A stretch of DNA of 64,000 bases, from positions 124,001 to 188,000 of the forward strand of contig NC_135250.1 of NCBI RefSeq assembly GCF_964204865.1, read 5' to 3'. Source of the stretch: Styela clava. Its lineage: Eukaryota > Chordata > Ascidiacea > Stolidobranchia > Styelidae. Positions 38,730 through 49,423 of this stretch are shown here, piece by piece. The notes under the pieces are model-generated. The model had not been told where the DNA came from, made no database searches, and was given only the letters and a program-made list of their open reading frames with translations. Position 1 is the stretch's first letter, and the number at the start of each line of letters is the position of its first letter. The position numbers and the translations under genes were made by a program.

Positions 38730-41700
38730 GCGTCGATGGTGTAACGGTTAGCATTGTTGCCTTCCAAGCAATAGTTCCGGATTCGACTCCCGGTCGACGC
38801 ATGTCTAATGTTATTGTTTACCTAAATTCTAGATTAGCTGTCTCATTGCAGCAGCTCTGCAATCTAAATTAGCAATACATGATATTTCACAGTGATTTCA
38901 GAGCGACATGCATCGTCCGCGTCGATGGTGTAACGGTTAGCATTGTTGCCTTCCAAGCAATAGTTCCGGGTTCGACTCCCGGTCGACGCATGTCTAATGT
39001 TATTTTTTACTTAAATTCTAGATTAGCTGTCTCATTGTAGCAGCTTGCGTATCTAAATTAGGAACACACGATATTTCACAGTGATTTCAGACCGACATGC
39101 ATCGTCCGCGTCGATGGTGTAACGGTTAGCATTGTTGCCTTCCAAGCAATAGTTCCGGATTCGACTCCCGGTCGACGCATGTCTAATGTTATTGTTTACC
39201 TAAATTCTAGATTAGCTGTCTCATTGCAACAGCTCGCCTATCTAAATTAGGAACACACGCTATTTTAGGGCGAGTTCAGAGCGACTTACATTGTCCGCGT
39301 CGATGGTGTAACGGTTAGCATTGTTGCCTTCCAAGCAATAGTTCCGGGTTCGACTCCCGGTCGACGCATGTCTCTTACCCTAGTTCACTTAAATCCCAGT
39401 CCAGCTGCCTATTGCATTAACTTTTCAGATTTACAGTTTAAATAAGTAACAGAAGTTATTTTACAGAGGGATGAGCATGACGGGAATCGTCCGCGTCGGT
39501 GGTGTAACGGTTAGCATTGTTGCCTTCCAAGCAATACTTCCGGGTTCGACTCCCGGTTGACGCATGTCTCTTTCCTAAACTTCAGTTCAACGGCCTGATT
39601 GCTGTAGCTTTTCATATTTACAGTTTATATAAGTAACAGAAGGTATTTTACAGCAAGATGAGCATCTCATCCCGCTGTTAAATAACTTCTGTTACCTATT
39701 TAAACTGTAAATCTAAAAATTACTGCAATAGGCAGCTGGACTGGGATTTGGGTAAATTAGGGTAAGAGACATGCGTCGACCGGGAGTAGAACCGGGTTCG
39801 ACGTCGATGGTGTAACGGTTAGCATTGTTGTCTTCCAAGCAATAGTTCCGGGTTCGACTCCCGGTCGACCCATGTCTAATGTCATTGTTTACCTAAATTC
39901 TAGATTAGCTGTCTCATTGCAACAGCGCGTCTATCTAAATTAGGAACACACGATATTTCACAGAGGGATGAGTATGACGGGAATCATCCGCATCGATGGA
40001 GTAATGGTTAGCATTGTTGCCTTCCAAGCAATAGTTCCGGGTTCGACTCCCGGTCGACGCATGTCTCTTACTCAAGTTTACCTAAACCCCAGTCCAGCTG
40101 CCTATTGCATTTACTTTTCAGACTTACAGTTTAAATAAGTAACAGAAGTTATTTCACAGAGGGATGAGTATGACGGGAATCATCCGCATCGATGGAGTAA
40201 CGGTTAGCATTGTTGCCTTCCAAGCAATAGTTCCGGGTTCGACTCCCGGTCGACGCATGTCTCTTACCCAAGTTTACCTAAACCCCAGTCCAGCTGCCTA
40301 TTGCATTTACTTTTCAGACTTACAGTTTAAATAAGTAACAGAAGTTATTTCACAGAGGGATGAGTATGACGGGAATCATCCGCATCGATGGAGTAACGGT
40401 TAGCATTGTTGCCTTCCAAGCAATAGTTCCGACTCCCGGACGACGCATGTCTTTCGTCATTAGTCACCTAATTTCTAGATTAGCTGTCTCATTGCAGCAG
40501 CTCGCCAATCTAAATTAGCAACACACGATATTTCACAGTGATTTCAGAGCGACATGCATCGTCCGCGTTGATGGTGTAACGGTTAGCATTGTTGCCTTCT
40601 AAGCAATAGTTCCGGATTCGACTCCCGATCGACGCATGTCTAATGTTATTGTTTACCTAAATTCTAGATTAGCTGTCTCATTGCGACAGCTCGCCTATCT
40701 AAATTAGGAACACACGCTATTTTAGAGAGAGTTCAGAGCGACATATATTGTCCGCGTCGATGGTGTAACGGTTAGCATTGTTGCCTTCCAAGCAATAGTT
40801 CCGGCTTCGACCCTCTGTCGACGCATGTCTAATGTCATTGTTTACCTAAATTCTAGATTAGCTGTCTCATTGCAACAGCTCGGCAATCTAAATTAGCAAC
40901 ACACGATATTTTAGAGCGAGTTCAGAGCGACATACTTTGTCCGCGTCGATGGTGTAACGGTTAGCATTGTTGCCTCCCAAGCAATAGTTCCGTGTTTGAC
41001 TCCCGGTCGACGCATGTCTCTACCCTAGTTTACCTAAATTCTCGTTCAGTTTACCTTGTTAGAGTAACTTTTCAAACTTACAGTTTAATTATTAAATACA
41101 AGTTATTTAACTGCGGGATGAGAACGACATGCATCGTCTGCGTCGATGGTGTAACGGTTAGCATTGTTGCCTTCCAAGCAATAGTTCCGGGTTCGACTCC
41201 CGGTCGACGCATGTCTCTTACCCAAGTTTACATAATCCCCAGTCCAGCTCCCTATTGCATTTACAGTTTGAATAAGTAACAGAAGGTATTTCACAGAGGA
41301 ATGAGCATGACGGGAATCATCCGCATCGATGGAGTAACGGTTAGCATTGTTGCCTTCCAAGCAATAGTTCCGATTCCCGGTCGACGCATGTCTTTCGTCA
41401 TTGTTCACCTAATTTCTAGATTAGCTGTCTCATTGCAGCAGCTCGGCAATCTAAATTAGCAACACACGATATTTCACAGCGATTTCAGAGCGTCATGCAT
41501 CGTCCGCGTCGATGGTGTAACGGTTAGCATTGTTGCCTTCCAAGCAATAGTTCCGGATTCGACTCCCGGTCGACGCATGTCTAAGGTTATTGTTTAACTA
41601 AATTCTAGATTAGCTGTCTCATTGCAGCAGCTCGGCAATCTAAATTAGCAACATATGATATTTCACAGTGATTTCAGAGCGACATGCATCGTCCGCGTCG

Positions 41701-41955
41701 ATGGTGTAACGGTTAGCATTGCTGCCTTCCAAGCAATAGTTCCGGGTTCGACTCCCGGTCGACGCATGTCTAATGTTATTTTTTACCTAAATTCTAGATT
41801 AGCTGTCTCATTGCAACAGCTCGGCAATCTAAATTAGCAACACACGATATTTCACAGTGATTTCAGAGTGACATGCATCGTCCGCGTCGATGGTGTAACG
41901 GTTAGCATTGTTGCATTCCAAGCAATAGTTCCGGGTTCGACTCCTGGTCGACGCA
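38730..41955 (+). repeat. Third, partial higher-order copy of the tRNA-Gly array
   Basis: Repeats 29,986-33,190 at +8,744. tRNA starts: 38730, 38919, 39108, 39297, 39493, (inverted piece), 39801, 39990, 40186, 40382, 40565, 40754, 40943, 41140, 41323, 41506, 41695, 41884. Homology to the earlier copies stops inside the tRNA at about 41,938. There the earlier copies read TTCTACTCCC in the T-arm and this one reads TTCGACTCCT, so the break lies within a tRNA sequence, as expected if exchange happens there. Confidence 0.88.
39663..39791 (-). repeat. Inverted piece (copy 3)
   Basis: Same inversion, 8,744 bp after copy 2. It differs from the first two copies by a few substitutions (for example GGACTGGG against GGACCGGG). 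Confidence 0.85.
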
Positions 41956-42597
41956 TGTCTCTACCCTAGTTTACCTAAATTCTCTTTCAGTTTGTCTTGT
42001 TAGAAGTAACTTTTCAAACTTACAGTTTAATTATTAAATACAAGTTATTTAACAGCGGGATGAGAATGACATGAATCGTCCCCGTCGATGGTGTAACGGT
42101 TAGCATTGTTGCCTTCCAAGCAATAGTTCCGGGTTCGACTCCCGGTCGACGCATGTCTCTCACCCTAGTTTACTTAAATCCCAGTCCAGCTGCCTATTGC
42201 ATTAACTTTTCAGATTTACAGTTTAAATAAGTAACAGAAGTTATTTTACAGAGGGATGAGCATGACGGGAATCGTCATGGCCTCTTACCCAAGTTTACCT
42301 AAACCCCAGTCCAGCTGTCTATTGCATTTACTTTTCAGACTTACAGTTTATATAAGTAACAGAAGGTATTTTACAGCAAGATGAGCAAGACGTGAGTCAT
42401 CCGCGTCGATAGTGTAACGGTTAGCATTGTTGTCTTCCAAGCAATAGTTCCGGGTTCGACTCCCGATCGACGCATGTCTCTTACCCTAGTTTACCTAAAT
42501 TCTCGTTCAGTTTGCCTTGTTAGAGTAACTTTTCAAACTTACAGTTTAGTTATTAAAATACAAGTTAACAGCGGGATGAGAATGACATGAATCGTCC

Positions 42598-42669
42598 GCG
42601 TCGATGGTGTAACGGTTAGCATTGTTGCCTTCCAAGCAATAGTTCCGGGTTCGACTCCCGGTCGACGCA
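42598..42669 (+). tRNA. tRNA-Gly(TCC), consensus copy near the right edge
   Basis: Full consensus lying outside the higher-order duplications, followed by a B-family spacer. Confidence 0.9.
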
Positions 42670-44503
42670 TGTCTAATGTCATTGTTTACCTAAATTCTAG
42701 ATTAGCTGTCTCATTGCAACAGCTCGGCAATCTAACTTAGCAACACACGATATTTCACAGTGATTTCAGAGCACATGCATCGTCCGCGTCGATGGTGTAA
42801 CGGTTAGCATTGTTGCCTTCCAAGCAATAGTTCCGGGTTCGACTCCCGGTCGACGCATGTCTAATGTTATTGTTTCCCTAAATCTAGATGAGCTGTCTCA
42901 TTGCAGCAGCTCGTCTATCTAAATTAGGAACACACGATATTTTAGAGCGAGTTCAGAGCGACATACATTGTCCGCGTCGATGGTGTAACGGTTAGCATTG
43001 TTGCCTTCCAAGCAATAGTTCCGGGTTCGACTCCAGGTCGACGCATATCTCTACCCTAGTTTATATAAATTCTCGTTCAGTTTGCCTTGTTAGAGTAACT
43101 TTTCAAACTTACAGTTTAATTATTAAATACAAGTTATTTAACAGCGGGATGAGAATGACATGAATCGTCCGCGTCGATGGTGTAACCGTTAGCGTTGTTG
43201 CCTTCCAAGCAATAGTTCCGAATCCCGGTCGACGCATGTCTTTCGTCATTGTTTACTTACCTAAATTCTAGATTAGCTGTCTCATTGCAGCAGCTCGGCA
43301 ATCTAAATTAGCAACACACGATATTTCACAGTGATTTCAGAGCGACATGCGTCGTCCGCGTCGATGGTGTAACGATTAGCATTGTTGCCTTCCAAGCAAT
43401 AGTTCCGACTCCCGGTCGACAAATGTCTTTCGTCATTGTTTACCTAAATTCTAGATTAGCTGTCTCATTGCAGCAACTCAGCAATCTAAATTAGCAACAC
43501 ACGATATTTCACAGTGATTTCAGAGCGACATGCATCGTCCGCGTCGATGGTGTAACGGTTAGCATTGTTGCCTTCCAAGCAATAGTTCCGGGTTCGACTC
43601 CAGGTCGACACATGTCTAATGTTATTTTTTACCTAAATTCTAGATTAGCTGTCTCATTGTAGCAGCTCGCGTATCTAAATTAGGAACACACGATATTTTA
43701 GAGCGAGTTCAGAGCGACATACATTGTCCGCGTCGATGGTGTAACGGTTAGCATTGTTGCCTTCCAAGCAATAGTTCCGACACCCGGTCGACGCATGTCT
43801 CTTACCCTAGTTTACTTAAATCCCAGTCCAGCTGCCTATTGCATTAACTTTTCAGATTTACAGTTTAAATAAGTAACAGAAGTTATTTTACAGAGGGATG
43901 AGCATGACGGGAATCGTCCGCGTCGATGGTGTAACGGTTAGCATTGTTGCCTTCCAAGCAATAGTTCCGACACCCGGTCGAAGCATGTCTCTTACCCTAG
44001 TTTACTTAAATCCCAGTCCAGCTGCCTATTGCATTAACTTTTCAGATTTACAGTTTAAATAAGTAACAGAAGTTATTTTACAGAGGGATGAGCATGACGG
44101 GAATCGTCCGCGTGGATGGTGTAACGGTTAGCATTGTCGCCTTCCAAGCAATAGTTCCGGGTTCGACTCCCGGTCGACGCATGTCTCTTACCCTAGTTTA
44201 CCTAAATTCTCGTTCAGCTTGCCTTACTAGAGTGACTTTTCAAACTTACACTTTAATTATTAAATACAAGTTATTTAACAGCGGGATGAGAATGACATGA
44301 ATCGTTCGCGTCGATGGTAAAACGATTAGCATTGTTGTCTTCCAAGCAATAGTTCCGGGTTCGACTCCCGGTCGACGCATGTCTCTTACCCTAATTTACC
44401 TAAATCCCAGTCCAGCTGCCTATTGCATTAACTTTTCAGATTTACAGTTTAAATAAGTAACAGAAGTTATTTAACAGAGGGATGAGCATGATGTGAATCG
44501 TCC

Positions 44504-44535
44504 GCGTTGATGGTGTAACAGTTAGTATTGTTGCC
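44504..44535 (+). pseudogene. tRNA-Gly 5' half, interrupted by the retrotransposon
   Basis: GCGTTGATGG start, D-arm and 5' anticodon stem, then an abrupt switch to non-array sequence after GTTGCC. Its continuation is at 50173-50227. Confidence 0.9.
44521..44535 (+). repeat. Left 15-bp target-site duplication
   Basis: GTTAGTATTGTTGCC, matching the right copy at 50173-50187 with one difference (T for C). It spans tRNA positions 18-32, from the D-loop to the first base of the anticodon loop. Confidence 0.85.
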
Positions 44536-44536
44536 G

Positions 44537-44620
44537 ACAGCACCGTTTGCAGCCCAACGACAAAGAGCTAGAAGAATCGTCTTAAGAAGAACAAAGTCTC
44601 CCTGGGTTGCCATCGGCTGT
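44537..44620 (+). other. Potential folded RNA structure at the retrotransposon 5' end
   Basis: Nested complementary segments are visible: ACAGC (44537-44541) with GCTGT (44616-44620), GCAGCCCA (44549-44556) with TGGGTTGC (44603-44610, one G-U), and ACGA (44557-44560) with TCGT (44577-44580). It begins one base from the 5' junction. R2-type elements often have a self-cleaving ribozyme here, but the double-pseudoknot order of that ribozyme is not shown by these nested stems. Confidence 0.3.
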
Positions 44621-44765
44621 GTAACATCAATAATACAACTGCTGGTAGGACATATGAAACACTATCTATGTTTTGAATACCAGCAGTTGATGCCGACGAC
44701 AAAGTTACATCTTTAGCCCTGGAAGTGAACCCTCCACAGAGTGGAAGTTGTGAGCATCGGAAGCG

Positions 44766-44810
44766 TGCCGGGGGGCCATCCTGGGAATTTTCAACTTCTT
44801 GCCCCCGGCA
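44766..44810 (+). other. Strong hairpin in the retrotransposon 5' UTR
   Basis: TGCCGGGGG (44766-44774) pairs perfectly with CCCCCGGCA (44802-44810) around a 27-nt loop. Nine base pairs, eight of them G-C except the end, in an RNA leader; role unknown. Confidence 0.5.
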
Positions 44811-45136
44811 GCGCTGTGCAACTCATCGCTTTGGGCGAACATCGAGGGAGCTTCGAAGGTCGAATTCTGCGCCTGCTGGCGCTCAACTTTAATAGGAATC
44901 TGAAGATCGCTAATTCCCCCCAATAGCTAATCAGCAGTCAAGGTTTTCGGCATTTGATGGTCCCTCAGGGAAAGCTAAATATGAGTTCTGTAGATTCTTT
45001 GTGCGCATTATTAGCGCTGGACTGATTTGCCGTTTGGCAATTGTTATTATTAGGCAGTTTAGTTTAGATCAGTTATCTGTTCGTATTGCTCTATTCCCGA
45101 TTGTTTGTTTTTATTTTACTATTATCCCGATTAGGC

Positions 45137-45577
45137 ATGGCAAGTGGTGTAACTTCTGATCCGCCCTTCTATGCCACTGTTCTCGTAGGTAAGCGATCCG
45201 TGGGCGAATATTCTTGCCCCTTTAAATCTTGTAAACTTAAATTAGCATCCCCGACCCTTTTATTAAAGCACTGGAACATTATGCACCGGCGTCATGAAAT
45301 AATAAACTTTTTTTGCACTCGTTGCGAGAATTATAATTCAACCTCCCCGCAAAATTTTTTGACCCGTCATTTGAACCGATGCAAGGGGAAAGGAATGTCT
45401 CGTCCACGGATCGTGTGTCCCATTTGCTCACTCGATTTTAATTCTCTTGTACAGGGTAAGTCCCATTTTAGACGTGTACATAAGGGAAAAACTGTTCCCC
45501 CGGATGGCGAGTTTGGAGTGGGGATTCTTATTACTACTGCTAAACCCCCCTTCCTCTTATATACAATAGACATTTCC
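45137..45577 (+). pseudogene. Retrotransposon ORF, segment 1: three zinc fingers
   Basis: First ATG in the zinc-finger frame (MASGV...); upstream codons lack an ATG. Finger 1 is C27, C32, H45, H50 (C2H2). Finger 2 is C60, C63, H78, C82 (CCHC-like). Finger 3 is C94, C97, H110, H115 (C2H2). In R2/NeSL-type proteins such fingers bind the target DNA, so these are the expected determinants of tRNA-gene targeting (family knowledge plus inference). The frame hits a stop at 45578-45580. A better continuation opens at 45544 in the next frame, so a break lies between 45544 and 45577, probably in the C6 run at 45545-45550. Confidence 0.8.
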
Positions 45578-46880
45578 TGAATGTACACAGGCTTCCGCGA
45601 GCAAAACTTTCGCTGGATCCGGTGTGCGGCAGGTGTTCTAGGTGGAAATGCAGGGACCAAAAAAACCTCATACCTGTAAAATCCCACTGGATTGCCTGCC
45701 GCCCGGGGTGCTCTCTCTCGCCACTCGAGCAATCGGGTCCCCGTACCCTTCTCCGATTGTCACCTGTTCCAATCTTAGGGTTCTCGTCAGCCGAGTCGGG
45801 CCCCTCAGCTCGATCATCGAGTTCTCTTGTTCCTCCCATACCGGAGCAATTTGCATCTAGCATTTCCTTATCTTCTGCCGCAACTTCTTTTCCAGGCTCC
45901 CCTCCCCCTACCTCTCCCGCTTCTTCATCCTTACCTAAACCAATAATTTATATTTCTCAAATTCTAAAAACACCACCCCATCTTTATCCTCCCCGGATTC
46001 AAAAACTAATTCTACCTCCAAATTTAAACCGAAAGAAAAAATCTGTCACCTTTTATGCTTCCTCTTCATCTTCGCCCGATTCTCAAAGGCAAAACCCACT
46101 GAAGCTGGCTACACCAGAACCTCCTCCCCGTAAAGTAAAACCTCTTCCCCTTCCTATGGCCGTAAAGACTCCTCCCCTAGGTCAAATCCGACCTCCAATA
46201 AAGGAATTTCCGCCTAAACGCGCCTCCAGGCCCGTGCGCCGATATGTCAATAGGGACTGCGAGAAGCAGTCGTTGTTCTCGTGGCTGCGTACGGCATGGG
46301 ACGAAGCTTCTCCCCGACCCGAACCTGATCCACACTTATTCACTGTAGTTACCCCACCGCCCCAAAGCCCTGAGCGAGTAATTGAGATCGGGGAGTCGGC
46401 GAAAAATTCCGGTCCTGTTGGCCGGGATTTTAACGGACTAGGTCACTCAAGATCTGATGTTGTCGTATCTGCGGTCTCGGGCCCGACCTCACCTATTCTC
46501 GTGGTTGAGCCTGAGCCCGTGGTTACCCATATTCCTGATCTTCCTGTGGTTGCAAAAATTACTAATGCAGCCACTCCTACCCCCACGCTAACCATGACAC
46601 ATCACAGCTTGATTTCTGCGCCGGATGATCGCCAGAGTTCATCTCCTCAGGAGGGTGCGGTTTTTTTGGGTGTTCTTAACCTGGAGGAGCTGCGTCAAAA
46701 ACTGTCCCGCTTGGTGGATGAATCTATCTGGATGTCCTCACCAGACGAGGCGTTCGTCCATCTCGAGGGGCAGTTTGAACTTTGGTCTACCCGTGCCTCT
46801 GATCTCCAGAATGCTGGACGCCGGCCCCCAAACCGTTATTCACGTTCATCCCAGAAACGGGCTAAATCAAACCAATTGAA
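45544..46880 (+). pseudogene. Retrotransposon ORF, segment 2: Pro/Ser-rich linker
   Basis: About 445 codons open in a frame shifted by -1 from segment 1. It starts with a small cysteine cluster (CGRCSRWKC) and becomes strongly proline- and serine-rich, as in the low-complexity linkers between the DNA-binding fingers and the RT core of these elements. Near 46,670-46,800 it becomes a leucine-rich segment (LNLEELRQKLSRLVDES) probably preceding the RT domain. The reading must shift again near 46,866-46,880. Confidence 0.7.
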
Positions 46881-47270
46881 GATTTCCTTGGTGATCTGCG
46901 GTGCTCTATTTCATCCTCAATACCGGAGGAGAAATATTGCACTGATTCGGCTCCGCACGTGGATGGTGACTGGACGATGCCTTCGTGGATTTCCCAGAGC
47001 GCTTACCACCACGATAACGTGGTGGTAGATGAGGACGTGGCTGTCAGTGCGGCGGAAGTTCTTTCGGTCTTGCGGGATTTAAAAACTGGCACTTCCCCGG
47101 GACCAGATGGGCTCTCCTTTGGATTTTGGAAGAGCCTCGACCAACGGGGTGACATTCTCTCCAAGCTCTTCGAAATCTGCAGGAGTTCCCGGCGTATTTT
47201 AAGTTCATGGCGTTCCTCTAAGAAAATCCCTATTCCTAAGGACCTGAAGGGCAATATGAATGACGTCGGG
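46866..47270 (+). pseudogene. Retrotransposon ORF, segment 3: start of reverse transcriptase
   Basis: Another -1 frame step. It begins around IEDFLGDL and includes the early RT motif SPGPDGLSFGFWK and the fingers region WRSSKKIPIPKD. The conserved continuation DWRPIAIRRTLYKIY is found at about 47,270 in yet another frame, locating the third break between about 47,262 and 47,275. Confidence 0.8.
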
Positions 47271-49423
47271 ACTGGAGACCCATCGCAATCCGCCGCACGC
47301 TGTATAAAATCTATGCAGCCTTGATTGCACGTCGTCTTCAGTCTTGGGCAGCTAGGGGGAAAGTAATTTACCCGGAACAGAAGGGCTTCGTTCCTTCCGA
47401 AGGCGTCTTGCTTGATTCGGTCATTGCGGATGCCAAGAAACATAAGCGTAATCTTTATGTAGCGTGGCTTGACATCCGTAATGCTTTCGGGTCGGTAAGG
47501 CATGGTGCCATTCTCGAAGTCCTACGACATTTTGGTGCACCGGGTTACATGTTGGAAACGATTGCTGACGTTTACAGGGATAACGTGTTCACCATTCAAA
47601 CTATGGATGGTAACACGTCCCCTATTCTATCTGGTAGAGGAGTCCGTCAAGGATGCCCTCTCTCGGCAATCATTTTCAATATGGTCATGGAAGTTCTTCT
47701 CCGGGACGTCGGGGGTTTGTCGGGCGTCGGTTACCAGTTACGATGTGCGCCGGATGTGACCGTCAACGGCCAGGGCTACGCAGACGATTCTGCTCTGTGT
47801 GCGTCGTCGCGGCAACAGTTAGAGGCGCAACTCTCAATATGTGAAGAGTTTACGCGATGGTCCGGTATGCAATTCAAACCATCCAAATGTCGTGTTCTTG
47901 CATTGGTTCGGTCGGGGGGCACGATGGTCGCGGACAGTGAGCCTTTTCATCTCAATGGTGATGATGTTGCTGTTCTCGGTCGAGATGACTTCTGGAGGTA
48001 CCCTGGCAAGAATATGGGATACCGGATCGTCGGACAGAGTGACTTTTTGAACCAAATTTTAATTTACATTCGGAGGCTCTTTGCTTCTGAGCTCACTCCG
48101 TTTCAAAAACTGTTGGCGCTGAAGAGATTTGTTCTACCTAAGCTCTTCTTCCAATTACGGATACGGTATTTTCGTCGGCGCGACCTCGAGCGGCTGGACG
48201 CGAGCAATCGTTGTCTAATGCGGACCGTTTTTCGGTTACCAGTCCGTACCTGTCAGCCGTTTTTTCATTCCTCGGCTGTGGTGGGGGGTCTGGGCGTCCC
48301 GAATGTTGCCCTCGAAGTGGACATATTTCGGGTCACCCATGCGTTCAAAACTTTGAATTCTCCCGACTCTATGGTCCGTTCGGTTGCTCGTGCTCGGCTG
48401 GGCGAGGTTGTGGCGAGGTTTTATCGAGTCCAGGAAGCGACGCAGGCCCTAGTAATCGACTTTCTCAATCGTGATAACTCTTGTGAGCCAGATAAGCGGC
48501 GCATTGGCCCTAGTGGTGATCTGTGGGGCCAACTGCGCCCTATGGGTCGCCGTATCGGTCTTTGCTGGGCTGTCTCCTCGGTGGGGAACTTCACGATCAC
48601 CACTAACAATCTCCTGATCGAGAGCGGCAAGAAGATAACTCGGGTGTTACACCACGTGTCCAACACCCGTTGGTTGAGGCGGTGGGGCGAGCTTCGGGAC
48701 CGGGGGAAGACAATTTCCTGTCATTCCCGGTTCGGTTGCTCTAACCACTTTCTCCTCACGTCTGTCTCTCTCGCTCAGTTTCAGATTTCGTGGGTTTTGA
48801 AAGCTCAATTGAATCTTCTGTCGCTGCGATCCGTTCGTAGACGGTTTACGGCATATGCGGAACCACGGATGAATTGTAGTAAGTGTGGATACGCAAACGA
48901 GACTCTTCCTCATGTGCTGAATCACTGTCGTCCGGTCATGAATATCATCAAGGAGCGGCATGATTCGGTGCAAAAAGAGATCTTGGATCACCTACCTCCA
49001 GCCAGGTTTTCTAGGTGCGAAGTCGACGTAGTTTGTCGGGAGCACGCCGCTAGAACAGCTGAGATGCTGCGGCCCGATTTGATTCTCGAGGAAATTGGAA
49101 CGAATCGGGTCGTAGTACTCGATGTGGCGTGCCCATTCGACAACGGTGAGGACGCTATAGATGACGCGGCCCGTCGGAAGCACTCAAAGTATGAAGAGTT
49201 ATGTCGCTCCATTGCTCTCGCCTCTGGCAAAATCGTGGAGTTCCATGCATTTGTGGTTGGTTCTCTCGGCAGTTATGCCGTTGGAAACCAGACTGTTCTT
49301 CGTGCTTTGGGTGTGACCGGAGGTGGTGCTGCGGCGGTCTCCCGTAACTGCGTTAGGAACGTCATTCGAGGATCCCATCGCGTCTGGAGGGCCTGGTGCG
49401 GACTTTCTGACAGTGTCGGCTAA
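47270..49423 (+). pseudogene. Retrotransposon ORF, segment 4: reverse transcriptase and endonuclease
   Basis: About 717 codons in one open frame, stop TAA at 49421. RT core: WRPIAIRR, then LDIRNAF (catalytic Asp at 47471), RQGCPLS, and YADD at 47777-47788 with both catalytic aspartates. Near the C-terminus is a CCHC finger (C-X2-C-X8-H-X4-C from 48875), then RPD (Asp at 49076), X14, LDVACPFD (Asp at 49121) and RKHSKYEEL (Lys codons at 49178 and 49187): the PD-D-K layout of the restriction-like endonuclease that nicks target DNA for target-primed reverse transcription. All visible catalytic residues are kept, so this half looks recently active. The full protein would be about 1,430 residues if the three breaks were absent. 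Confidence 0.92.

Larger units (their letters stand above)
41956..44535 (+). repeat. tRNA-Gly array, non-duplicated right part up to the retrotransposon
   Basis: tRNA starts: 42082, 42403, 42598, 42786, 42974, 43171, 43358, 43541, 43730, 43920, 44110, 44308, 44504 (interrupted at 44535). T-arm-deleted: 43171, 43358, 43730, 43920. Around 42,278 a whole tRNA is missing and one spacer runs directly into another. The units are more divergent here than in the 13-42 kb interior: several have single T-stem or acceptor changes (42974, 43541, 43920), in line with weaker homogenisation near the edge. Confidence 0.88.

Noticed and set aside
8394-44300. Repeated small ORFs (60-101 codons) with a shared VDGVTVSIVAFQAIVPGSTPGRRMS motif
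   Set aside because: The motif is a translation of the tRNA-Gly gene itself and the tails are spacer. The ORFs recur only because the DNA repeats; there are no independent coding signals.
1-44535. CRISPR-like array (regular repeat plus spacer)
   Set aside because: The repeat is a tRNA with Pol III boxes, the spacers are homologous to each other rather than unique, and the setting is eukaryotic.
44537-44620. HDV-like self-cleaving ribozyme at the retrotransposon 5' end
   Set aside because: The stems I can find are nested rather than a double pseudoknot, and no clear catalytic-C junction is visible; kept only as an unspecified structure.
44741-44926. Open frame in the retrotransposon 5' UTR
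   Set aside because: Starts with a non-ATG codon, overlaps the GC hairpin and lacks any motif.
45622-47028. A stand-alone 468-codon gene within the retrotransposon
   Set aside because: It is the shifted-frame middle of the element ORF; its last 50 codons run out of frame while the true continuation lies in the next frame.
45137-49423. Firm assignment of the retrotransposon to R2, NeSL or Hero
   Set aside because: Domain order fits the whole group. The lack of a visible protease and the three-finger N-terminus are suggestive but not decisive without a tree.
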